Shown: one piece after another, positions 24,240 to 33,199 of the stretch
Layout of the letters: each line of letters begins with the position of its first letter
Position numbering within the stretch: position 1 is the first letter of the stretch
From: Halococcus sediminicola
Lineage (GTDB): Archaea > Halobacteriota > Halobacteria > Halobacteriales > Halococcaceae
Length of the DNA stretch: 64,000 nt
Direction: 5' to 3'
NCBI RefSeq assembly: GCF_000755245.1
Contig: NZ_BBMP01000021.1
Span: 88,361-152,360, forward strand
Made by a program: the position numbers and the translations under genes
The notes under the pieces: model-generated
Databases searched by the model: none
Told to the model about the DNA's origin: nothing
Seen by the model: only the letters and a program-made list of their open reading frames with translations

Positions 24240-24518
24240 CTACCCGCGCCAGTCGCTGACGTGCTCGGTCTCGTCGACCCGTACGTGAGATTTGTTCGTC
24301 TTGCGTATCCACGACGCGAACTTGCGCATCTCCTCGCTCTCCTTGAGATCCGCGACGGTGTTGAAGCGGTGTTTCAGTTCGTGGTTGGTGAAGACGGCGT
24401 GAATCTGACGGTGACAGGGGTCACAGATCGGAGCGACCGGGCTTTCCTTGCGGTTTTGCGGCGTCAGGTGGTGTCTGGTCGTCTCGACGGCGCGCTCGCA
24501 GATGGCGCATTCGCCCAT
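24240..24518 (-). CDS. HNH-type small nuclease-like protein
   Basis: A 92-residue protein with a zinc-bound HNH-like layout: CAIC near the N-terminus, RHHLTPQNR, then ICDPCHRQIHAVFTNHEL, which supply the second cysteine pair and the final histidines of a beta-beta-alpha metal fold. HNH proteins of this size may be free-standing nucleases or have lost activity. It is conserved-looking rather than mobile, between an aminopeptidase and a subtilase gene. Confidence 0.7.
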   Translation of the reverse strand: MGECAICERAVETTRHHLTPQNRKESPVAPICDPCHRQIHAVFTNHELKHRFNTVADLKESEEMRKFASWIRKTNKSHVRVDETEHVSDWRG

Positions 24519-24569
24519 GCTCTCGGTTGGTGTCGGCCGTTCATCGGTGTGTCGCCGGAGTGGGGTCGA

Positions 24570-26024
24570 CTAGGCGAGCGTCACGTCGGCGAAGCCGGCG
24601 AGGTTCCCGCTCTCGGCGCGCGAGACGGCATCGTAGGCGTCGACGAACCCGCTGCCGACGTTGTACGACGTGTACTCGTTCGTTGCGTCCTCGGCCTCGG
24701 CGGTGAGCGTGTTCAACAGCTCCATCGGCGAGACGTCGCCCGTGTTGTTCTCGCGGTAGGCGTCCACGGCGAGCGTGGCGATGCCAGCCGTCGCCGGACA
24801 GGCCATCGACGTGCCACTGATGGTCGCATAGAAGAGGCGGCCATCGCCGGCGCTTTCGGCACCCAGCAGGTCCCCGGGCGACATCGTGCTGACGATGGCG
24901 TTGCCGGGCGCGCCGATGCCCGGCCGGTAGAGACCGAGTGGTTCAGAACTGCTGCCGGTGTCGTAGTAGCTTCCGAGGTTGTCGAGTGCGCTCTGGCGGT
25001 CCCAGTTGTCGGGCGTGTTGGCGCTGCTCTGCTTGCGCCCGCGCGATGAGAAGTCCGTCACCGCTTTCTCGTCGTTCGTCGCGGCGACGCCGAGCACTTG
25101 GGGTGCTTTGGCGTATTGGTTCAGCGTGTTCGTTCCTGGTCCCGAGTTCCCGGCCGCAAAGACCGACAGGAGTCCCTCCTGATAGGCCTCCCACGTCGCC
25201 GTGTTGAGCGCGCTGTCGGGGTCGAAGTCCTCTCCATTCGAGGAGCCGTAGGAGTTGCTGACGATCTTCACGTCCGAATCGCCGTCCCGAACCCGTTTGA
25301 GGAGGTGGTCGTAGGCGGCAGCCGTCTTCAACACCACGAGGACCGCGCCGCCCGCGTATACGTCGAGATCGGCCTCGGGAGCCATTCCGCGGAACTTGCC
25401 GTCGCTCGCCGACCCGTCGCCGGCGATGGTCCCCGAACAGTGCGTGCCGTGGCCGCCACCATCGGTGTCGACGATGCCGACGTCCGTCCAGAGCGTCGGC
25501 GATCCGAGCGGGTTGCCGATCCACTGCCAGTTGTGCGCGACGTTCTCTCGGAGGTCCGGGTGGTCGCCGTCGACGCCCGAGTCGATGACCGCCGTGTGGA
25601 CGCCCGCTCCCTCGTATCCCGTCGAGAGACCGCTACCGCTGTCCGACTGGACCTCGTCGGCGCGGGTGACCTTTCTGGAATCGTCGTTGTAGAGTTCGAG
25701 TTCCTTGTTGCGCTCGACCCGGCGAACGCCGTCGAGGTCGGCGAGTTCTTCCAACAGACCGCCGCCGACCTCGGTGTAGCCGATGGGCAGGACGTCGAAC
25801 TTGTAGTAGCCGTTTGGGAGGGCGAAATCGGCCAACTGGTCGACCGCGTCGTTCGACTCGAAGACGACCAGCGCCTCCTGGAGCGCGTCGCTCGTGAGGT
25901 CGAACGCACTGTCGACCAGCGACGTGGACTCCGCGCCCGCGACGCCGCTGAACGGCAGCGCCGCGGTGAGGCCCGCTACACCCGTCGCTTTGACGAACGT
26001 CCGCCTGTCGATTGCGTCTCGCAT
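24570..26024 (-). CDS. Tat-exported subtilisin-like serine protease (halolysin type)
   Basis: A 484-residue S8 protease. The twin-arginine signal (RRTFVKATG, Arg7-Arg8) is followed by a propeptide (about 34-125) and a catalytic domain with Asp148 (AVIDSGVDGDHPDL), His192 (GHGTHCSGTIAG), oxyanion Asn293 (AAGNSGPG) and Ser406 (SGTSMACPATAG). It lacks the cysteine-containing C-terminal extension of Natrialba-type halolysins and ends soon after the catalytic domain. It should be folded before export and work outside in high salt. A TTTAAA-rich box lies about 60 bases upstream. Confidence 0.92.
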   Translation of the reverse strand: MRDAIDRRTFVKATGVAGLTAALPFSGVAGAESTSLVDSAFDLTSDALQEALVVFESNDAVDQLADFALPNGYYKFDVLPIGYTEVGGGLLEELADLDGVRRVERNKELELYNDDSRKVTRADEVQSDSGSGLSTGYEGAGVHTAVIDSGVDGDHPDLRENVAHNWQWIGNPLGSPTLWTDVGIVDTDGGGHGTHCSGTIAGDGSASDGKFRGMAPEADLDVYAGGAVLVVLKTAAAYDHLLKRVRDGDSDVKIVSNSYGSSNGEDFDPDSALNTATWEAYQEGLLSVFAAGNSGPGTNTLNQYAKAPQVLGVAATNDEKAVTDFSSRGRKQSSANTPDNWDRQSALDNLGSYYDTGSSSEPLGLYRPGIGAPGNAIVSTMSPGDLLGAESAGDGRLFYATISGTSMACPATAGIATLAVDAYRENNTGDVSPMELLNTLTAEAEDATNEYTSYNVGSGFVDAYDAVSRAESGNLAGFADVTLA

Positions 26025-26165
26025 GGGACGAACCCCCGTCCTGCACGAGCAATTCGGTTCTGCCCGATCAGTACGGCTTTTTAAATATTCGTTCGGGTGG
26101 AACGGTGCTCGTTGGGTCCGTTCCGTACCCGCTTCGAGTGGCCGTCGAGAAGCGCCGCCCGCGCG

Positions 26166-28088
26166 TCAGTCGAGGAAGGCGGGCGCGACCGTTTTCTCGT
26201 CGCGTTCGCGTTCGAGGTGGTCGCGGAACTCCTCGACGGCGACCCCGTCGCGTTCGCGCTCGGCGCGGTCACGGACCGACACGGTCCCCTCGCTCTCCTC
26301 GGTGTCGCCGACGACGAGCATGTAGGGAAGACGGTCGTCGTGGCCCGCCCGAATCTTCCGCCCGACCGTCCACGAGCGGGTCTCGACCTCGGTGCGGAAC
26401 CCATCGAGGTCGGCGGCGACCGCCTCGGCGTAGTCGATGTTGTCGTCGCTCACCGGCAGGATTCTGACCTGCTCGGGCGCGAGCCAGAGTGGGAAGTTCC
26501 CGTTGAAGTGCTCGATGAGCACCATGAAAAAGCGCTCGTAGCTGCCGTAGAGCGCCCGATGGATCATCACCGGACGGTGTTCGTCGTTATCCTCGCCGAC
26601 GTAGGACAGATCGAAGCGCTCGGGCATGTTGAAATCGAGCTGGACGGTTGGTCCGTCCCAGACCCGCCCGAGCGCGTCCTCGAAGGCGAAGTCGATTTTC
26701 GGCCCATAAAATGCGCCGTCGCCCTCCTCGACGTCGTAGTCGTAGCCGCCGTCGTCGAGCACAGTACGAAGTTGGGATTCGGCCTGCTCCCAGAGGGCGT
26801 CGCTGCCGACCGATTTCTCGGGGCGGGTCGCCAGCACGAGTTCGGTATCCAACCCCACGGTGTCCATCACCTCGAAGACGGTGTTCATGATGGTTCGAAT
26901 CTCGCTCGCGATCTGGTCGGGCCGGACGAACAGGTGGCCGTCGTCGATGGTGAACGACCACGTGCGCGAGAGGCCCGAGAGTTCGCCGTGCTGTTCTTTG
27001 CGGTAGACCTTCCCGTCCTCGAAGTATCGGACCGGGAGGTCACGATAGCTCCACGAGTGGCCGTCGAAAATCGTCGCGTGACCCGGACAGTTCATCGGCT
27101 TTAGCCCATATTCCTCGTCGTCCACGTTGAGCAGGAACATGTCGTCGACGTAGTTCTCGTAGTGGCCCGACTGTTTCCAGAGTTCCGTCCGAAACAGGTG
27201 GGGGGTTTCGACCGGTTCGTAGCCGGCGTCGAGGTTGAGCGAGCGCGCGTACCCTGAGAGTTCGTCGAGCACGCGCTTGCCGTTCGGGTGATAGAGCGGC
27301 AATCCCGGTCCCGTGGTCTCGTCGACCGAGAACAAGTCCATCTCCCGACCGATCTTCCGGTGGTCGCGCTCCTTGGCCTCCTCACGGCGATCGAGAAACT
27401 CCTCCAATCCGTCTTGGGTCGGGAACGCCGTCCCGTAGACCCGCGTGAGGGTTTCGTTCTCTTCCTCGCCGCGCCAGTACGCCGCCGAGGTTTCGAGCAG
27501 TGCGAAGCCACCGATCTCGCCCGTCGATTCGACATGGGGCCCCTGACAGAGGTCGGAGAACTCGCCCTGTTCGTAGAAGCTCACAGGGTCTTCGCCGGCG
27601 GCTTCCGTTTCGAGGATGTCGCGCTTGAACGGGTTGTCCTCGTACATCTCGAAGGCCTCCTCGCGCGAGCGCTCGACGCGCTCGATGGGGAGGTCCTCGT
27701 CGATGATGCTCTCGGCTTCTCCCTCGATATCGCTCAGATCGTCCTCGTCGAGGTCCACGTTTGCAATATCGTAGTAGAACCCGTCGTCGGTCCACGGCCC
27801 GATGGTGAGTTGCGCCTCGGGGTGGAGTCGCCCGAGCGCCTGTGCGAAGACGTGCGCCGCCGAGTGCCGGAGCACGTCGAGATACTCGTCGGACTGGTCG
27901 GTGACGATCTCCAGTCGGCTGTCTTCCTCGATCGGTTCGGCCGCGGCGACGAGGTCGCCATCGACGACGCCCGCGATCGTATCGCGGCCGAGACCCGGTC
28001 CGATTTCGTGGGCCACGTCCTCGACCGTCGAGCCAGACTCGACGTGCAGTTCGGAGCCGTCCGGCAGCGTCACGACGACATCGCTCAT
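26166..28088 (-). CDS. thrS: Threonyl-tRNA synthetase
   Basis: A 640-residue class II synthetase: TGS domain (1-60, [18 protein letters not shown]), the second additional domain used for editing (with [17 protein letters not shown]), the catalytic core (about 240-530, including [12 protein letters not shown] zinc/active-site motif and motif 2 [16 protein letters not shown]), and the anticodon-binding domain (about 540-640). The bacterial-type editing arrangement is usual for haloarchaea. The start at MSDVVVTLP was taken over an upstream in-frame ATG seven codons earlier. Confidence 0.95.
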   Translation of the reverse strand: MSDVVVTLPDGSELHVESGSTVEDVAHEIGPGLGRDTIAGVVDGDLVAAAEPIEEDSRLEIVTDQSDEYLDVLRHSAAHVFAQALGRLHPEAQLTIGPWTDDGFYYDIANVDLDEDDLSDIEGEAESIIDEDLPIERVERSREEAFEMYEDNPFKRDILETEAAGEDPVSFYEQGEFSDLCQGPHVESTGEIGGFALLETSAAYWRGEEENETLTRVYGTAFPTQDGLEEFLDRREEAKERDHRKIGREMDLFSVDETTGPGLPLYHPNGKRVLDELSGYARSLNLDAGYEPVETPHLFRTELWKQSGHYENYVDDMFLLNVDDEEYGLKPMNCPGHATIFDGHSWSYRDLPVRYFEDGKVYRKEQHGELSGLSRTWSFTIDDGHLFVRPDQIASEIRTIMNTVFEVMDTVGLDTELVLATRPEKSVGSDALWEQAESQLRTVLDDGGYDYDVEEGDGAFYGPKIDFAFEDALGRVWDGPTVQLDFNMPERFDLSYVGEDNDEHRPVMIHRALYGSYERFFMVLIEHFNGNFPLWLAPEQVRILPVSDDNIDYAEAVAADLDGFRTEVETRSWTVGRKIRAGHDDRLPYMLVVGDTEESEGTVSVRDRAERERDGVAVEEFRDHLERERDEKTVAPAFLD

Positions 28089-28142
28089 GGATTGAATAGA
28101 TTCCACGCGGGGGATAAGCCTGTTGAGACTCTCCCACCCTCC

Positions 28143-28493
28143 TCAGACGGCTTGTCCAGTAAGGCGGAGCAGCTGGGCGGCGCGGTCGGCCTTGGCGAGG
28201 AACACTTCTCGAAACGTCGGCGGCGTCTCGATGCGAGTCTCGTCGAGCAGCGACTCGGGCACCCAGAGCGTGTCGCGGGGTACACCGCCGTCACCGTGGA
28301 CGGTGAAGTGGCTCGTTTCGAGCTTCATCACCAGCGGGAGGTCGGTCCGCTCGATACCCTCGCCGGCGGCGTACAACTGTTCGTTGAGCCGCTCGTGGGT
28401 GGTGCGCTGGATGAGCGCGCCCGCCCCCTCCTCTGGCGTGGGTTCGATGGAGAGCCGGCCGACGTAGTAGCCACGGGAGAACCGTTCGAACAT
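28143..28493 (-). CDS. DUF5802 family haloarchaeal protein
   Basis: A 116-residue protein starting MFERFSRGYYVGRLSIEP, typical of the DUF5802 family found across halobacteria. The core NEQLYAAGEGIERTDLPLVM and SHFTVHGDGGVP are its conserved parts. No known activity. It is 54 bases downstream in position from the thrS start and on the same strand, upstream of thrS in transcription order, so both could share a transcript. Confidence 0.75.
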   Translation of the reverse strand: MFERFSRGYYVGRLSIEPTPEEGAGALIQRTTHERLNEQLYAAGEGIERTDLPLVMKLETSHFTVHGDGGVPRDTLWVPESLLDETRIETPPTFREVFLAKADRAAQLLRLTGQAV

Positions 28494-28540
28494 ACTATGT
28501 GTGTCAGTACCACACAGCCAGTCATAAACGTTTCTGCGGG

Positions 28541-28684
28541 TCAGCCGTTGCCCCAGTCGGAGATGCCGAGCACGGCGTCACAGTCCGGACAGGTCCAGAC
28601 CTTCGGCGTGCTCGCGGCGTCTGCCTGTTCGAGTCGCTCCGCCCAGACGGTGATGTCGGCCTCACAGTGCGGACAGTGCGCCAT
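28541..28684 (-). CDS. Zinc-ribbon microprotein, 47 residues
   Basis: Read from the minus strand: MAHCPHCEADITVWAERL, then TCPDCDAVLGISDWGNG. Two CxxC pairs (Cys4/Cys7 and Cys32/Cys35) make a compact zinc ribbon. It is 47 bases upstream of the DUF5802 gene on the same strand and probably belongs to the same transcript. Function unknown. Confidence 0.7.
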   Translation of the reverse strand: MAHCPHCEADITVWAERLEQADAASTPKVWTCPDCDAVLGISDWGNG

Positions 28685-28771
28685 TCGAAATCATACCACA
28701 GGGCGGCACTTGTAGTTTCTGGCAGTCCGCCCGTGGATACAACGAGCGACTGGGGCGAACGGCCAGCGCGC

Positions 28772-28778
28772 TTTTACT
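28772..28778 (+). promoter_or_regulatory. TATA-like box for the secreted protein / ArsR operon
   Basis: TTTTACT lies 24-30 bases before the GTG at 28802 and supports that start as leaderless. Confidence 0.45.
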
Positions 28779-28801
28779 CTCCCGCGACCGAGCGACCGGT
28801 A

Positions 28802-29404
28802 GTGAACACGAACGCCGTCGCGGTCGCCTTCGTTTCGGTGCTGCTCTGTGGGTTCGTGGGTATCGGTATCAGTCCACAGGCCGGAACGGCTCGGACGACC
28901 GCCCAGCCCGCGGCCGGGGACATGGGGAGCGACGTCTCGGTGTTCATGCAGCGCGGCGTCGCGGCGGCCAACGGCTCGGTCGACTCGGGGATGTGGCTGG
29001 CCGCCTTCGACACCGCCGAGAACCAATCGCGCAAGGAGGTGCTCGTCACCCAGCGCGCGGCGACCCTGCGCGTGCGCCTCGCTCGGCTCGAAACCCGCAT
29101 CGAGGAGTTTGCCGAGGAAACCGACCGCTCGGTCGCCCGGCAGGCACGCCACGCTCGCCTCGTCGCCGACCGTGACGCCCTCAGCACCGCGGTCGGCGAG
29201 GCGAAGACCGCCGCGGCGAGCGAGGGCGTGAACGCCTCGGGACTGGACCGACTCAGTCAGCACATCGAGGGCCTCTCCGTTCCCGCGGCGTCGAACGGCA
29301 CGAGCGGCCCCGTCGAAACGACAACCGACGTCGCCGGGTCGCCCACGGAACGGACGTCGGCGGCTCAGACAACGTTTTACCCATCGAGCACTAACTTCGA
29401 GTGA
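28802..29404 (+). CDS. Secreted helical protein
   Basis: A 200-residue protein with a signal peptide (about 1-30, AVAVAFVSVLLCGFVGIGI) and a mature part dominated by helices (residues 70-135: TQRAATLRVRLARLETRIEEF and VARQARHARLVADRDALS), probably coiled coil, with several N-glycosylation sequons and a Thr/Ser-rich tail. Haloarchaeal genes of this kind commonly precede a winged-helix regulator gene. Here the TGA is followed directly by the regulator's ATG, so the two should be co-expressed. Function unknown. Confidence 0.7.
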   Translation: MNTNAVAVAFVSVLLCGFVGIGISPQAGTARTTAQPAAGDMGSDVSVFMQRGVAAANGSVDSGMWLAAFDTAENQSRKEVLVTQRAATLRVRLARLETRIEEFAEETDRSVARQARHARLVADRDALSTAVGEAKTAAASEGVNASGLDRLSQHIEGLSVPAASNGTSGPVETTTDVAGSPTERTSAAQTTFYPSSTNFE

Positions 29405-30082
29405 ATGGACTCCGCGGCGCTGCTCGACCTTCTCGGCAACGAAAACCGCCGGCGCATCCTCGGACTGCTCGCCCAGCGGCCGTGGTACGTCACCGAAATC
29501 AGCGACTCGCTCGGCGTGAGTCCGAAGGCCGTCATCGACCATCTCCGCAAACTGGAAGAGGCCGGACTCGTCGAGAGCCGTGTCGACGACGGCCGCCGGA
29601 AGTACTTCCGCATCGCGCGCAACCTCAGACTCGAAGTGAACGTCTCACCGTACGAGTTCGGTGCCAAAAGCGCCTATCCGGCGAGTTCGAGCCTCGACCT
29701 GACGACCTGCCGGTACGTCTCCATCGACGTTTCGAGGACCGAGACGAGCGACCTCGCCGAACTCGCCGCCGACCTCGAACGCTTCGAACAGTTGGAGGAC
29801 GAACTCTCGCTGGCCCAGCGCTGGGTACAGGGTCGGCTGGCGTCGCTGCACGACACGCTCACCGACCGCCTCGAAGACCGACTGAACACGGAGCGGTTCG
29901 CCGACCACGGCGACGCGCGCTTCTGTGCGGAGGTGCTGGGCGCGATCGAGAGCGGGGCCGACACCGCCGACGCGCTCGCCGAACGGTTGGGCGTGCCGCT
30001 GCCGGTCGTCGAGGACGCGCTCGATCTGCTTTCGACGAACGGTCTCGTCCGCCGTGAGAACGGGCGCTGGACGGTCGAATAG
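29405..30082 (+). CDS. ArsR/winged-helix transcription regulator
   Basis: A 225-residue regulator: N-terminal winged helix (1-75; LLDLLGNENRRRILGLLAQ, VTEISDSLGVSPKAVIDHLRKLEEAGLVE), a middle domain of unknown ligand, a coiled-coil-like helix (about 120-160), and a second, smaller winged-helix-like segment at the end (TADALAERLGVPLPVVEDAL with NGLVRRENGRW). Two DNA-binding segments in one chain is uncommon among plain ArsR proteins but seen in haloarchaeal relatives. Linked to the secreted helical protein upstream. Confidence 0.8.
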   Translation: MDSAALLDLLGNENRRRILGLLAQRPWYVTEISDSLGVSPKAVIDHLRKLEEAGLVESRVDDGRRKYFRIARNLRLEVNVSPYEFGAKSAYPASSSLDLTTCRYVSIDVSRTETSDLAELAADLERFEQLEDELSLAQRWVQGRLASLHDTLTDRLEDRLNTERFADHGDARFCAEVLGAIESGADTADALAERLGVPLPVVEDALDLLSTNGLVRRENGRWTVE

Positions 30083-30120
30083 TTTGTTTTTAGGTGCCAA
30101 CTACGGACACTCCAATGTGA

Positions 30121-30129
30121 TTTATATAT
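30121..30129 (+). promoter_or_regulatory. TATA box of the 55-residue membrane protein gene
   Basis: TTTATATAT about 22-30 bases before the ATG at 30151; strong match to the archaeal box and the main support for the short gene being real. Confidence 0.6.
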
Positions 30130-30150
30130 TTGTGGATGTAACGATCAGCA

Positions 30151-30318
30151 ATGAACGAGCCGCTTCCGAGAATCGGCTGGGCGATATTCGGACTCATGAC
30201 GGCTGGAGTGGTTCCGTTCGTCCTCGAAACGCCCGCGGCTGCCGTCGCAGTTTCGTTACTCGCTCTCGGCTCGTTCTACATCGCAGCGAAGGGATCGAAC
30301 CGTCCGGGAGTTTCGTAG
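30151..30318 (+). CDS. Small membrane protein, 55 residues
   Basis: Starts MNEPLPRIGWAIFGLMTAGV and ends KGSNRPGVS, with two hydrophobic segments (about 9-26 and 29-47), so it is probably a two-pass protein. A TATA box stands at leaderless distance. I do not recognise it; the family may be restricted to haloarchaea. Confidence 0.6.
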   Translation: MNEPLPRIGWAIFGLMTAGVVPFVLETPAAAVAVSLLALGSFYIAAKGSNRPGVS

Positions 30319-30355
30319 GAACTCGGAGAGAGGATGGTCTCGGCTGATGGGCCGA

Positions 30356-30847
30356 TTACAGTTCGCGCGTCAGCCCGTCCCGGAGGTCGCGCCCGAAGTA
30401 GTGGCCGGCCAGCCCGGCGAGCAGGCCGACACCCGCGGCGATGGCGATCACAGGAACGCCCACCCCGGCGATCGTCAGCGCGAAGTAATCGAGCAGCGTG
30501 CCGGCGGCGGGTACGAGTGCGCCCGCCAACCCGGCTTCGAGGTAGTGGCGGCGCTCGCTGGCCGCGCCGAGGACGAACGTGGCGACGAAGACGCCGACGT
30601 ATCTGAGTACCGCACCGAGAACCGGGACGAACCCCCCGAGAAGGACGCCGACGGCCACGAGCGCGAGCGCGACGAGAAATGCCCGTGGCGAGAAAACCCC
30701 CTGAATGCGCTCGCGCGTCGTCGGTCCGTCGCTCGCCGGCGTCCGCTCGGGTTCGCCACCCGCGTCGTCGGCCGTGGTCCGCTCGACCTCCGCGAGCAAC
30801 TCGTCGGTGTCGCGGGTCGTCGTCCGTTCGCCGGCGCGGTCGGCCAT
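30356..30847 (-). CDS. Membrane protein with glycine-rich helices (DUF456-like)
   Basis: A 163-residue protein with an acidic/polar N-terminal 45 residues, likely cytoplasmic, followed by three or four closely packed hydrophobic helices (about 54-75, 80-95, 105-125, 130-150) in which GVGLLAGLAGHYFGRDL near the end resembles the glycine-zipper pattern of DUF456-type proteins. Role unknown. It lies downstream of the R2-like oxidase gene on the same strand with a 59-base gap. Confidence 0.65.
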   Translation of the reverse strand: MADRAGERTTTRDTDELLAEVERTTADDAGGEPERTPASDGPTTRERIQGVFSPRAFLVALALVAVGVLLGGFVPVLGAVLRYVGVFVATFVLGAASERRHYLEAGLAGALVPAAGTLLDYFALTIAGVGVPVIAIAAGVGLLAGLAGHYFGRDLRDGLTREL

Positions 30848-30906
30848 AGTGAAACCAGTGTCCCGAGCGGCATGGACCTTTCCCCGCCAGCGGGTCGAGT
30901 CCCCCG

Positions 30907-31797
30907 TCAGTCGCCGAGCGCGGTCAACTCGTCGACGTCGGGGATCGACTCGTTCGCGGCGGTGATCTGCTGCATGCGCTGGCCGTGCTTGCTCGTGGCG
31001 TACTCGACGAGTTCGCCGGTCTGAACGCCCGGCTCGTCGCCGTCGTAGTCGGGAATCGACGCCTGCACCAGCGGGAGCAGTTCGCCGACGGTGTTCTCGA
31101 TGACCGACGCCTCCACCCGTCCGCTCTCGACGAGTTCCTTGAGTTTCGCCATGCCGAAGCCGACGTGACGACCCTCGTCGCTGCGAATCGAGGTGAGACC
31201 CTCGACCAAGCCGGGGAGGTGGGGCACGTCGGGATAGGCCTCCGCGTCGAACTGGCGCGTGAGACCGTAGTAGCCGGTCTGAGCGAGGATTCCCTCGACG
31301 GTCATGTGGTAATGTGAGTACGCCTTCGCGCGGTTTGCGGGCGTGTCGTCGTCGAGTAGTCGCGCCATCGCGCGCTCGTTGCGCGCGAACAGTTCGTCGT
31401 ACTCGTCGGAGAACCACCGGTCGTCGGCCGGCGAACTGCGCTCGACACCCCGATCATCCTCGGCCGGCTGGATGACTTCGCGCCAGTAGCGATCGAAGAA
31501 GTCGGCGTGTTTGGCCTCCTCGTAGAGCTGTGTCGTGATGAACAGCTGGTCCTCGAAGTCGTCGAGGACGACCGCCAGCGGCGCGAGGTCCTCGGCGACG
31601 GCGTCCTCGCCAGCGCCGAACAGCGCGAGCGCGCGTTTGAGTCCCTCGAAACCCACGTCGTCCAGGTCGACCATCGCCTCGCGGTCGGCGGTGAGGTCGA
31701 TGTCGTGTGGGTCCCAGTGTTTCTCGACGGCGTGGCGGTAGTATCTGAACGTGCGTGCGTCGGTGTCGATGTGCATCGGCGGTTCGGTCTGCGACAT
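30907..31797 (-). CDS. Ribonucleotide reductase R2-like diiron protein (R2lox-like)
   Basis: A 296-residue ferritin-like helical protein. Metal ligand motifs: EEAKHADFF (Glu94, His97), a Glu168 in TVEGILAQTGYY, and SDEGRHVGFG (Glu208, His211), plus a first Glu in GAGEDAVAED. This set matches R2-like ligand-binding oxidases, which bind a Mn/Fe centre and a fatty-acid ligand, rather than a classical R2: no large-subunit gene is nearby and the R2 C-terminal interaction tail is not evident. Tyr163, five residues before Glu168, is in the place of the Tyr of the R2lox Val-Tyr crosslink. Often annotated simply as RNR beta. Confidence 0.8.
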   Translation of the reverse strand: MSQTEPPMHIDTDARTFRYYRHAVEKHWDPHDIDLTADREAMVDLDDVGFEGLKRALALFGAGEDAVAEDLAPLAVVLDDFEDQLFITTQLYEEAKHADFFDRYWREVIQPAEDDRGVERSSPADDRWFSDEYDELFARNERAMARLLDDDTPANRAKAYSHYHMTVEGILAQTGYYGLTRQFDAEAYPDVPHLPGLVEGLTSIRSDEGRHVGFGMAKLKELVESGRVEASVIENTVGELLPLVQASIPDYDGDEPGVQTGELVEYATSKHGQRMQQITAANESIPDVDELTALGD

Positions 31798-31851
31798 CTC
31801 GGGAAGACTACGGGCCGAGGAGTCATGAACTTCCTGCCACCGCGACGGCGC

Positions 31852-31862
31852 TATTTATATAT
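31852..31862 (-). promoter_or_regulatory. TATA box upstream of the R2-like gene
   Basis: ATATATAAATA on the minus strand, 55-65 bases before the ATG, implying a 5' leader of about 30 bases for this gene, unlike the leaderless neighbours. Confidence 0.5.
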
Positions 31863-31930
31863 CGACATGGAGTTCAGCGGCGCGACCGACGGAAGGACGA
31901 ATTGAAGTCCGCGAGGCGGGTAGTCAGGGT

Positions 31931-33199
31931 ATGAATCCGGGCGACCGCGTCCGTCTCGAACACGATGGACGGACCCACGAGGGCGTGCTCATGCCCGCCA
32001 CGACCGCCGAGCGCGCCGTGCTCAAACTCGACGGCGGCTACAACGTCGGCATCGATAGGAAGGGAAGCGAACTCGAAGTCATCGAGGCGGGCGTCCACGA
32101 CGTCGGCGGCGCGGACGCCAGCGAGTCCTCGCGGGTGGATTTCGACGACGACTTGCCGACCATCGCGCTCGTCTCGACGGGCGGGACCATCGCCTCGACG
32201 GTCGACTATCGCACCGGGGCCGTCACAGCCAGATTCGACGCCGAGGACGTGCTTCGTGCGGTGCCCGATTTGGCCGGACGGGCGAATTATCGAGGGAGAG
32301 TCGTGGCGAACATCCTTTCAGAGAACATGACGCCCGACGTCTGGCAGGACCTCGCCCGCGCCGTCCACGAGGAGATCGAGGCGGGCGTGGACGGTGTGGT
32401 CGTGATGCATGGTACGGACACGATGCAATTCTCGGCGAGCGCGCTCGCGTTCATGCTCGACACCCCTGTTCCAGTCGTCTTTACGGGGAGCCAGCGCTCG
32501 GCCGACCGGCCCTCCTCGGACAACGTGATGAACGCCGTCTGTGCGGTCGAGGCAGCCAAAAGCGACTGCGCGGAGGTAATGGTCTGTATGCACGCGAGCG
32601 ACTCGGACGACCGGTGTGCGCTCCACCGGGGGACCAGAGTCAGGAAAAATCACACCTCCCGGCGGGACGCCTTCGAGACCGTCGGCAGTACGCCGCTCGG
32701 CCACGTCGAGTATGACACCGACACGGTGAACTTACACGAAGAGCATCGTGAGCGCGGCGCAACCAACCTCGCCGTCGCGTCGACCCTCGAAACGGACGTC
32801 GAACTCCTCAAATTCACGCCCGGCACGAGCGAGCGCGTGCTCGATGCGGTGGGCGAGAGTGCGGGTCTCGTCCTCGAAGGCACGGGATTGGGCCACGTCC
32901 ACACCGACTGGATTCCCCGTATCGAGGAGTTGATCGAGGGAGGAACGACGGTCGTGATGACCAGTCAGTGCCTCTCGGGACGGGTCTGCGACCGCGTCTA
33001 CGATACCGGCCGCGACCTGCTCGATGCGGGCGTTATCGAGGCCGGAGACACCCTGCCGGGCACCGCGAAGGTGAAACTGATGTGGGCGCTGGCGAACGAG
33101 GAGGACATCGAGAGGGTGATGGGCGAGTCGCTGGCCGGCGAGTGTACCGAGCGCTCGGTGCCCGCCGAGAACCTGGTCGAGGGAGGTCGTGCGCAGTGA
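31931..33199 (+). CDS. gatD: Glu-tRNA(Gln) amidotransferase subunit D
   Basis: A 422-residue archaeal-type asparaginase-like subunit that releases ammonia from glutamine or asparagine for conversion of Glu-tRNA(Gln) to Gln-tRNA(Gln), together with GatE (not in this window). The N-terminal ~75 residues form the GatD-specific domain (MNPGDRVRLEHDGRTHEG). The catalytic threonines are in ALVSTGGTIAST and VVMHGTDTMQFSA, with a lysine in VCAVEAAKSD as the third group. Its stop overlaps the GTG start of a GNAT gene. Confidence 0.95.
   Translation: MNPGDRVRLEHDGRTHEGVLMPATTAERAVLKLDGGYNVGIDRKGSELEVIEAGVHDVGGADASESSRVDFDDDLPTIALVSTGGTIASTVDYRTGAVTARFDAEDVLRAVPDLAGRANYRGRVVANILSENMTPDVWQDLARAVHEEIEAGVDGVVVMHGTDTMQFSASALAFMLDTPVPVVFTGSQRSADRPSSDNVMNAVCAVEAAKSDCAEVMVCMHASDSDDRCALHRGTRVRKNHTSRRDAFETVGSTPLGHVEYDTDTVNLHEEHRERGATNLAVASTLETDVELLKFTPGTSERVLDAVGESAGLVLEGTGLGHVHTDWIPRIEELIEGGTTVVMTSQCLSGRVCDRVYDTGRDLLDAGVIEAGDTLPGTAKVKLMWALANEEDIERVMGESLAGECTERSVPAENLVEGGRAQ

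Noticed and set aside
30907..31797. Classical ribonucleotide reductase small subunit
   Set aside because: No large subunit nearby and the motif set fits R2lox better, though not decisively.
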